From contig JAJFTZ010000020.1 of the NCBI GenBank assembly GCA_021372675.1, forward strand, positions 1 through 39,191: DNA of 39,191 bases, written 5' to 3'. The DNA is from Eubacteriales bacterium. Its GTDB lineage: Bacteria; Bacillota; Clostridia; Christensenellales; CAG-138. A program made the translations under genes and the position numbers. Shown here one piece after another: positions 32,510 to 38,084 of this stretch. A model generated the notes under the pieces. It was not told the DNA's origin and searched no databases. It saw only the letters and a program-made list of their open reading frames with translations. Positions within the stretch are counted from its first letter, which is position 1. The number at the start of each line of letters is the position of its first letter.

Positions 32510-32552
32510 GGTTGTGTTCTCCTTCTGTCGGGTTATGGTATTTTTCTATAAA

Positions 32553-33224
32553 TCAGCCGAACATGCGGCTCGCGGCATATTTTGAAAACGCCGCGGCGCG
32601 CCGCGAGCCGATCTGCAGCACGTTTAGGATCACGTCGGGAAGAAAAGCGTCAAACTTCACCTCGAGGAGGTGCTTTGTGTCCCCGGCCTGCACGGTAGGG
32701 AGCGCCGCGTCGAAAAACGAACGGCTGTAAAGCCCCGTGCGGATGTCGCTGTCGATGGTTACGCGCACGTTGCCCGCCGTGCAAACGAAAGGTTCGCGCA
32801 TATAGTCCACAATCGCGCGGGGCCTTAGCTGCTCGGTTTTGAGCTTCGCGTAAAGCTCACGCTGGAGCGCGTCGCCCGCGAGCAAAAAGGCCGTATCGCC
32901 GTTAAGGAGGCGCCGTACCTCCTCCTCCGTAAGGCGCGACTGGTATTTTTTGCAAAGCCCGCGTGTTTTGCTCTTTTTTTCCAGCAGGATCAAGGAAGGA
33001 TCGTCGTTATAACAACGCAGGCGGAATTTTTCGCGGCCGTCCACGCCCTCGAGCTTTTCCCGTAGGGCCTTGTCGTCGAAGTTGTCGAAGTAAAGGCTCC
33101 TTACCTTATAACGCCCGCCCGCACCCGCGTTCGCGTCCCGCGTCATTACGGCGCTTAAGCCCTGCCGCAATATCACGCGGTCTTCCTCGTTGATGGCGAG
33201 CTTTATTTCATGTCTCGGCTCCAT
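32553..33224 (-). CDS. VTC-domain polyphosphate polymerase-like protein
   Basis: A 223-residue cytosolic protein made only of the VTC tunnel domain, which in yeast Vtc4 makes polyphosphate from ATP. The inner-wall charged residues are in place: HEIKL (Lys8), KFRLR (Arg68, Arg70), LLEKKSK (Glu82, Lys84), YMRE (Arg143), IDSD (Asp158, Asp160) and LLEVKFD (Glu188, Lys190). It therefore looks catalytically competent. GGGAGG precedes the ATG at 33224. First gene of the module with DUF4956 and CotH. It has no membrane segment, so DUF4956 is the likely membrane partner through which product could pass. An intrinsic terminator ends 23 nt upstream of the start codon. Confidence 0.9.
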   Translation of the reverse strand: MEPRHEIKLAINEEDRVILRQGLSAVMTRDANAGAGGRYKVRSLYFDNFDDKALREKLEGVDGREKFRLRCYNDDPSLILLEKKSKTRGLCKKYQSRLTEEEVRRLLNGDTAFLLAGDALQRELYAKLKTEQLRPRAIVDYMREPFVCTAGNVRVTIDSDIRTGLYSRSFFDAALPTVQAGDTKHLLEVKFDAFLPDVILNVLQIGSRRAAAFSKYAASRMFG

Positions 33225-33247
33225 TTTGCCTCCCGTAAAACGCTAAT

Positions 33248-33287
33248 AAAAAAGCCGTCAAGGCGGCGTACACCGGCCTGACAGCTA
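33248..33287 (-). terminator. Intrinsic terminator directly upstream of the VTC operon
   Basis: Minus-strand imperfect hairpin GCTGTCAGGC...GCCTTGACGGC (about 33286-33254) followed by TTTTTT (33253-33248). It lies after the DUF695 gene, but only 23 nt before the VTC start. Confidence 0.7.
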
Positions 33288-33357
33288 TTATGGTAGGCAA
33301 AAATTATGGCAACCGTTTGGAACCGTTATATCAAGTTCATGGCAAATCGGTACAAAA

Positions 33358-34104
33358 TTAAAACACGGGCTTTTTCGGCATAAGCTGACAGTCCCAGTCG
33401 CGAAGCATACCCTCGTAGCCCTCCGCGAGACGGATGATCTCGGTGGTGAGGCGATCGATCGACTTTTTGTCGAGCGCGGATATTTTGTGGAGCGCCACGC
33501 CGTAGGGGTTTTCAAGCTCCGAGGCAAATTCCTGGTCGCCCACGGCAAAGCCTATGCGCCGCGCCTCCTCGCCAAAGTATTTTACGATGGGCTCCGAGGG
33601 GAAAAATACGTGGAAGCGTATGCGCCTCGCGGCGGCGGCGTTGTCGCCGTGCTTTTTTAAAAGCGCCAAGTGGTGGCGATTCTGCTCGGTTTGGAGCTTC
33701 GCCGCGTCCGGGTAGAGAAGCCTCAAATACGTTTGCCATTCGGGCTCCAATTGCATTCCCGCGCGGCAGTAAAGCCCGCGCTCCTTTTGCGCGATAGCCT
33801 CGAGCGTGTTAAGCCCCTCGGGCGCGTGTGCGTAAAAGTAAAACTGTTTGGCGTCCGAGGTGCGTATAAAGCCCGCGCACAGCAAGGGCAGCGCTTTCAG
33901 GCATTTCTTCAAAACGCCCTCGGCCCTTCGCTCCAACTTATCGTCGAGCGGCTTCCCGGCCGCTTTCGCCGCGCAGTTCATGTACAATAAAACGCTGTTG
34001 TTCGGATCGGGCGCGCGTTCGTAGAGCGAGAGATCGGCGCTGAACACCGCGTCGTCGCCGTCGATCTGCCAGTCGTAGGTGAAGCGGTCGGCACTCTGGC
34101 TCAT
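33358..34104 (-). CDS. DUF695 / RraB-domain protein
   Basis: A 248-residue cytosolic protein. The N-terminal half (about 1-130; RFTYDWQIDGDDAVFSADLSL, LLCAGFIRTSDAKQFYFYA) matches DUF695; the C-terminal half (about 140-215; LLKKHGDNAAAARRIRFHVFFPSE, YFGEEARRIGFAV) matches the RraB domain, named for an E. coli inhibitor of RNase E. The pairing is common in bacteria without a proven role; regulation of RNA decay is a guess by domain name only. The ATG at 34104 has GGGAGGAG 5 nt upstream; the longer frame overlaps a hairpin. It follows alaS by 70 nt. Confidence 0.75.
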   Translation of the reverse strand: MSQSADRFTYDWQIDGDDAVFSADLSLYERAPDPNNSVLLYMNCAAKAAGKPLDDKLERRAEGVLKKCLKALPLLCAGFIRTSDAKQFYFYAHAPEGLNTLEAIAQKERGLYCRAGMQLEPEWQTYLRLLYPDAAKLQTEQNRHHLALLKKHGDNAAAARRIRFHVFFPSEPIVKYFGEEARRIGFAVGDQEFASELENPYGVALHKISALDKKSIDRLTTEIIRLAEGYEGMLRDWDCQLMPKKPVF

Positions 34105-34126
34105 AGAAACTCCTCCCTTTCCGAAA

Positions 34127-34149
34127 CAAGTGACCCATAGGGTCACTTG
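34127..34149. repeat. Perfect 10-bp inverted repeat upstream of the DUF695 gene
   Basis: CAAGTGACCC (34127-34136), ATA, GGGTCACTTG (34140-34149). It may be the alaS terminator (a broken TTGTTTC tract follows on the minus strand) or an operator for the DUF695 gene, whose start codon is 23 nt away. Confidence 0.5.
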
Positions 34150-34174
34150 CTCTATAAGCTGTTCGAAGTTGAGT

Positions 34175-35965
34175 TCAGTTTTCCAAAACCGCCTTGATGC
34201 GGCGCACGCCGGCGCTCGAAGCCTCTTCTTTTTTGATGATGAATTTACCGAGCTCGCCCGTGCGCTTCGCGTGCGGGCCGCCGCATATTTCCTTGCTGTA
34301 GCCCGGCACGGAATAGACCTTCACGCGCTCGCCGTACTTATCGCCGAACAGGCCGATGGCGCCGGAGGCCTTGGCCTCCTCTACGGTCATCTCTTCGCAC
34401 ACAACACTTATATCCGCCTCGATGGCCGCGTTGACGAGGCGTTCCACCTCTTTGAGCTCCTCGTCGGTCATCTTGCGCTCAAAGTTGAAATCGAAGCGCA
34501 GCCGCTCGGCGGTGATGTTCGAACCGCGCTGGGAAACGCTTTCGTCGAGCACCTTGCGAAGCGCCGCCTGCAAAAGATGCGTGGCGGTGTGAAGGCGCGC
34601 GGTCTGCTCGCCCGCGTCCGCAAGGCCGCCCTTGAAGCGCTGCTCCGAGCCCGCCTGCGATTTGAGCTGGTGCTCCTCAAACGCCTTGTGGAAGCCCTCC
34701 ACGTCTACGGTAAGGCCGTTTTCCGCGGCCATCTCCTGTGTGAACTCGATGGGGAAGCCGAAGGTATCGTACAGGCGGAAGGCGGATACGCCGTCGATGC
34801 GGCCGTCCTTAAAGCCAGCCTTTTCGCGCTCGAACTCCCGCATGCCCTTCTTGAGCGTTTGCTGGAAGCGGCTTTCCTCGCGGGAAAGCTCGTCGAGTAT
34901 CTTCTTTTTGTTGTCGTTGAGCTCATTGTAAAAGCCGCCGTACTGCGCGATCACCGCTTCGGCGACCGTGCCGAGGCTGTTTTCGGGCATCTCGAGCTGC
35001 ATCGCGTAGCGGATGGCGCGGCGGATGAGCCGCCTTAAAATATAGCCCTGATCGAGGTTAGAGGGCGTTACGCCGCGCGGGTCGCCGAGCATGAACGCCG
35101 CGCAGCGGATGTGATCCGCCACGATGCGAAATGCCTTTATGGTTTGCGCGCTATCCTTATAATTTTTGCCGCTCAGGCGGGCGATGGTTTGGATGATGCC
35201 CGTAAACGCGTCGGTATCGTATACGCTTTCCACGCCCTGCAAGGTGGCGACGGTGCGGTCGAGGCCCATGCCCGTATCCACGTTCTTCTTCGCGAGCGGT
35301 TCAAATTTGCCCTCGCCCACCTTGTTGAATTCCATGAACACGTTGTTCCAAATTTCGAGGTATTTGCCGCACGGGCAGGAGGGGTCGCAGCCCTCCGAGC
35401 ACTTTTCCTTGCCCGTGTCGTAGAAGATCTCGGTATCCGGGCCGCAGGGGCCGGTAAGCCCCGCCGGGCCCCACCAGTTGTGGCGCTTGCCGAGGTAGAA
35501 GATGTGCGACGGGGCCACGCCGTGCTCCATCCAGCAATCGTGGGAAACGGTGTCGCGCGGGGCGTCCGCGTCGCCCTCGAAGCAAGTGAAATAAAGCTTA
35601 TCCTCAGGGATGCCGAGGTACTTTTCGTCGGTCAAAAACTCCCAGGAAAAAGCGATGCTTTCTTTTTTAAAATAATCGCCGAGCGACCAGTTGCCGAGCA
35701 TTTCAAAGAAGGTGCAATGCGAAGAGTCGCCCACCTCGTCGATGTCGCCGGTGCGCACGCACTTTTGCACGTCCGCGAGGCGCTTGCCCGCGGGGTGCGC
35801 CGCGCCCATTAAATAAGGCACGAGCGGGTGCATGCCAGCGGTGGTGAACAGCACCGTGGGGTCGTTTTCCGGGATCAGCGACGCGGAGGAGATGATGGCA
35901 TGTCCCTTGCTCCTAAAAAAATCGAGATATAGCTCGCGCAGCTCGCCGGACGTCAGTTTCCGCAT
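34175..35965 (-). CDS. alaS: Alanyl-tRNA synthetase, short form without C-Ala domain
   Basis: A 596-residue AlaRS that charges tRNA-Ala. The class II catalytic core (FTTAGMHPLVPYL, RTGDIDEVGDSSHCTFFEMLGNWS, TGMGLDRT), tRNA-recognition region and editing domain (HTATHLL, CGGPHAKRTGEL) are present. Standard bacterial AlaRS is about 870-880 residues; here the protein stops right after the editing domain (KAVLEN), so the C-terminal dimerisation/C-Ala part is missing. The stop is clean and no C-Ala-like sequence follows, so this is a natural short form rather than a frameshift. Its own promoter (TTGACA/TATAAT) shares -35 DNA with the divergent solute-binding gene. AGAGGT precedes the ATG at 35965. 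No T-box is visible. Confidence 0.92.
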   Translation of the reverse strand: MRKLTSGELRELYLDFFRSKGHAIISSASLIPENDPTVLFTTAGMHPLVPYLMGAAHPAGKRLADVQKCVRTGDIDEVGDSSHCTFFEMLGNWSLGDYFKKESIAFSWEFLTDEKYLGIPEDKLYFTCFEGDADAPRDTVSHDCWMEHGVAPSHIFYLGKRHNWWGPAGLTGPCGPDTEIFYDTGKEKCSEGCDPSCPCGKYLEIWNNVFMEFNKVGEGKFEPLAKKNVDTGMGLDRTVATLQGVESVYDTDAFTGIIQTIARLSGKNYKDSAQTIKAFRIVADHIRCAAFMLGDPRGVTPSNLDQGYILRRLIRRAIRYAMQLEMPENSLGTVAEAVIAQYGGFYNELNDNKKKILDELSREESRFQQTLKKGMREFEREKAGFKDGRIDGVSAFRLYDTFGFPIEFTQEMAAENGLTVDVEGFHKAFEEHQLKSQAGSEQRFKGGLADAGEQTARLHTATHLLQAALRKVLDESVSQRGSNITAERLRFDFNFERKMTDEELKEVERLVNAAIEADISVVCEEMTVEEAKASGAIGLFGDKYGERVKVYSVPGYSKEICGGPHAKRTGELGKFIIKKEEASSAGVRRIKAVLEN

Positions 35966-36012
35966 AAAAATCTACCTCTGATAGCCGTTTTATCGCCTAG
36001 GATTGGCTTTTC

Positions 36013-36042
36013 ATTATACGCCGATTCTTGTTTACTTGTCAA
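36013..36042 (-). promoter_or_regulatory. alaS promoter
   Basis: Minus strand: TTGACA (36042-36037), 18-nt spacer, TATAAT (36018-36013), about 47 nt before the alaS ATG. Confidence 0.8.
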
Positions 36043-36065
36043 CGCGACGGGGCTTGGGCTATAAT
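36036..36065 (+). promoter_or_regulatory. Promoter of the solute-binding protein gene
   Basis: TTGTCA (36036-36041), 18-nt spacer, TATAAT (36060-36065). Its -35 covers the same bases as the alaS -35 on the other strand. The ATG at 36073 is 7 nt after the -10, at the expected transcription start. Confidence 0.75.
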
Positions 36066-36072
36066 CTCTCAT

Positions 36073-36984
36073 ATGAGAACAAGACGACCGCCGCGCATAC
36101 GGGTAAAGCCCCCCACGCGGCATAAGCGCTTCACCCTCTTTGGCGACGAAGGCAAGCTTCTTAGGAGCGTCCTGATCGGCGTCGGCGCCGCCGCGCTTTT
36201 GCTCATCCTCATCGTGGCCTCGCGCCCGGAGCCGCAGCTCATGTCGAGTGCGGAAATACAAAACGTGAAGGCGCGCGGCATACTCCGCGTGGGCGTCCGC
36301 GACGGCATACCGGGCTTTTCCGATAACGGCGACGGCCTTGAAGCCGCGCTCGCGCGCGCGCTCGGCGCGCGCATGCTGCCCGGTATCCCGGGATCGGCCG
36401 CCGTGAAGCTCGTAAGCGTTACCTCCTTCACAGCCGGTGCACGCCTCGACGACGCGACCATCGACGTGGCGCTCGCGCTATTAGAAAAGGATGCCTCCAC
36501 CAAATACCTCTATTCCGACGCTTACTTCAGCGAGCCCGCACGCTTTTTGATGCCCGAGGGGAAGGAAAACGAGCCTATTTACAACCTTACCGTAGGCTGC
36601 ATACAGGCCGCGCCGTGGATGGGCTCCTCCTCCGGCGACAAGCTGCCCTCCGCCGGCCAGAAGCTCCTTACGGCCTATGTGACGGCGCATCACGGCGACG
36701 GGGTGCAGATCAAGACCTTTGCCTCCTACGACGATATGCTCACCGCGCTTCAATCCGGCTCCATCGGCGCCGCGGTGATGACGGATATCTACATCGCGAA
36801 ATACCGCGAGAGCTACGCGTTTTCCGTTTCTCCCGCCGCGCTCGGCAGCGTGAGCTACGCCATGGCCTGCACTACGGATTCCCCCGCCTACGCGCAGCTT
36901 TTCAACCTCATGCTCGCCGAAATGAAGGAAAACGGCTCCCTCGCGGCGCTGTACGAGGAATATGGGCTCGCCGTGCCTGAATAG
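36073..36984 (+). CDS. Membrane-anchored amino-acid-type solute-binding protein (SBP family 3)
   Basis: A 303-residue protein with a very basic N-terminus (MRTRRPPRIRVKPP), one membrane segment (about 34-51) and a family 3 solute-binding domain (about 60-303). The domain is shown by KARGILRVGVRDGIPGFSDNGDGLEAALARALG, FTAGARLDDATIDVALALL and the C-terminal FNLMLAEMKENGSLAALYEEYGL. There is no lipobox, so it is held by an uncleaved anchor. No ABC permease or ATPase adjoins it; it may sense or shuttle an amino acid for a distant transporter. The start at 36073 is needed to include the membrane helix; there is no ribosome binding site, matching a leaderless mRNA. Confidence 0.8.
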   Translation: MRTRRPPRIRVKPPTRHKRFTLFGDEGKLLRSVLIGVGAAALLLILIVASRPEPQLMSSAEIQNVKARGILRVGVRDGIPGFSDNGDGLEAALARALGARMLPGIPGSAAVKLVSVTSFTAGARLDDATIDVALALLEKDASTKYLYSDAYFSEPARFLMPEGKENEPIYNLTVGCIQAAPWMGSSSGDKLPSAGQKLLTAYVTAHHGDGVQIKTFASYDDMLTALQSGSIGAAVMTDIYIAKYRESYAFSVSPAALGSVSYAMACTTDSPAYAQLFNLMLAEMKENGSLAALYEEYGLAVPE

Positions 36985-37003
36985 CGGCAACCTATAAAAA
37001 TTT

Positions 37004-37038
37004 GAGCTGTCGAGGGGTTTCCCCCCGGCAGCTCTTTT
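37004..37038. terminator. Bidirectional terminator between solute-binding gene and prophage edge
   Basis: GAGCTGTCGAGGGG-TTT-CCCCCCGGCAGCTC hairpin (37004-37034) followed by TTTTAT on the plus strand; on the minus strand AAATTTTTATAGG follows, so it can also end transcription of the regulator gene. Confidence 0.8.
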
Positions 37039-37252
37039 ATGTGATCGCTCTAAAGCTATGGCGCGCCCTACGCTTTTGTGGCCGGGTTCGGATCTGCGCG
37101 CTATGCTCGGCGTTATTTTTGCCCTTAGGCTTTATTCCGGCTGCGCCGGGCGTTAGGGCGCCGGCTATACCGGACGTAAAGACCCGGGGGGCGGATGCGC
37201 AAAAACCCCGAAGGGCCTCGCACAAGCGGCTCGCAAGCCATTAGTGTGACCT
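37039..37252. other. Intergenic stretch, possible prophage boundary
   Basis: No gene, tRNA or recognisable attachment repeat is seen. A 62-codon GTG frame on the minus strand lacks a ribosome binding site and looks like chance. Confidence 0.4.
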
Positions 37253-37780
37253 TCACAGCGCGTTTGCCCCGTACAGCCGCAGCGCGAGCCTTTGTACGAG
37301 GCGCAGACGGTTGCGGCGCACGGTGCTTGGGTCGCAGCAGAGCTTTTCGGCGACCTCGGCGTCGCGCGCGTTCCTGAAGTACTTCATCTCTACCGTCCTG
37401 TAGTAGGGGTCGTCCTCGATGGAGGTAAGCGCGACCTGCACCTTTTTCACCTCCCGCTCATCCGCGGCAAGCCTGCCGCGGAGCTCGGCAAGCTGCGCGG
37501 CGTGCACCTCCTCCGGCGTCAGCCTTATGCCGGGCCTCAATATCCTCACGAGCGAGAGCGAATGCTCCCGAAGCGCCTCTATGCCCAGCGTCTCCAGCTC
37601 CGCAAGCTCCTCGCGGCTGTCCGCGATGCGCTCGCGCAATATAGGAATGGCGTACAGCCTTCTTTCCGTTGCCGCGTAGGTGCTTGCCGTTTCCTCCCGC
37701 TTTGTGGGCCTGGAGCCCGCGCCGCGCGGCCGGGCGCCCCCAAGCACCATGCGGTTTTCTATCTCTGTCAATGCTTTCAT
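37253..37780 (-). CDS. Phage late-gene transcriptional regulator, ArpU/RinA-like
   Basis: A 175-residue protein with a helical, Glu/Arg-rich N-terminal part (about 25-115) and a C-terminal sigma-70 region 4-like helix-turn-helix (DDPYYRTVEMKYFRNARDAE...VAEKLCCDPSTVRRNRLRLV, about 120-162). This layout is that of ArpU/RinA-type regulators that sit just ahead of phage terminase genes and switch on packaging and late operons. The ATG at 37780 has AAAGGAG 6 nt upstream. Unusually, the gene points away from the terminase gene. Its promoter is TTGACT-18-TATGAT with a LexA box just downstream of the expected start, so it should respond to DNA damage. Confidence 0.7.
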   Translation of the reverse strand: MKALTEIENRMVLGGARPRGAGSRPTKREETASTYAATERRLYAIPILRERIADSREELAELETLGIEALREHSLSLVRILRPGIRLTPEEVHAAQLAELRGRLAADEREVKKVQVALTSIEDDPYYRTVEMKYFRNARDAEVAEKLCCDPSTVRRNRLRLVQRLALRLYGANAL

Positions 37781-37793
37781 TGCTTTCTCCTTT

Positions 37794-37807
37794 CGAACAA
37801 ACGTTCA
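37794..37807. promoter_or_regulatory. LexA (SOS) box
   Basis: CGAACAAACGTTCA fits the Bacillus-type LexA consensus CGAACRNRYGTTYC at 13 of 14 positions. It lies between the promoter and the ribosome binding site of the phage regulator gene. Confidence 0.7.
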
Positions 37808-37821
37808 TGTTTTTCGTTTTC

Positions 37822-37851
37822 ATCATACGCCTGGCCGCAAAGCGAAGTCAA
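37822..37851 (-). promoter_or_regulatory. Promoter of the phage regulator gene
   Basis: Minus strand: TTGACT (37851-37846), 18-nt spacer, TATGAT (37827-37822). Transcription should start near 37815, with the LexA box at about +8 to +21. Confidence 0.65.
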
Positions 37852-37938
37852 TCCGGAAAACGCGGGCCAGGGACGAAAACGGTACTAAAACTGCCCAAGT
37901 TGCACAAACCGCGCCCGTTTTTTGCTGACACGGCGCAC

Positions 37939-37967
37939 TTGAAAGCGCGGTTTTATACGGCTATACT
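37939..37967 (+). promoter_or_regulatory. Promoter of the terminase unit
   Basis: TTGAAA (37939-37944), 17-nt spacer, TATACT (37962-37967). Transcription should start near 37974. Confidence 0.65.
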
Positions 37968-37973
37968 TTTTAT

Positions 37974-38046
37974 AGGGGAAGGGAGGCAAACCTCCGTCTC
38001 CTATAAGATTGCCGCCCGATGCCGCGTCCGAGAGGACGCGGCTTTT
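37974..38046 (+). ncRNA. Short leader RNA ending in an intrinsic terminator, upstream of terL
   Basis: From the predicted start near 37974 the RNA would contain a small GGAGG-CAAA-CCTCC hairpin (37982-37995) and end at a perfect terminator, GCCGCGTCC-GAGA-GGACGCGGC (38021-38042) plus TTTT. The terminase frame begins about 30-40 nt later. It is either an attenuator or a small RNA of about 70 nt. Confidence 0.5.
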
Positions 38047-38084
38047 GTGTATGGAAACCGGGAGGGATAACCATCAAAAAAACG

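Noticed and set aside
34079..35038. 319-codon plus-strand frame opposite alaS
   Set aside because: Shadow of alaS; no independent evidence for coding.
37080..37100. GGTTCGGATC, resembling a tRNA T-arm
   Set aside because: The flanking stem bases do not pair and no acceptor or anticodon stem can be drawn, so it is not a tRNA or an obvious attachment site.
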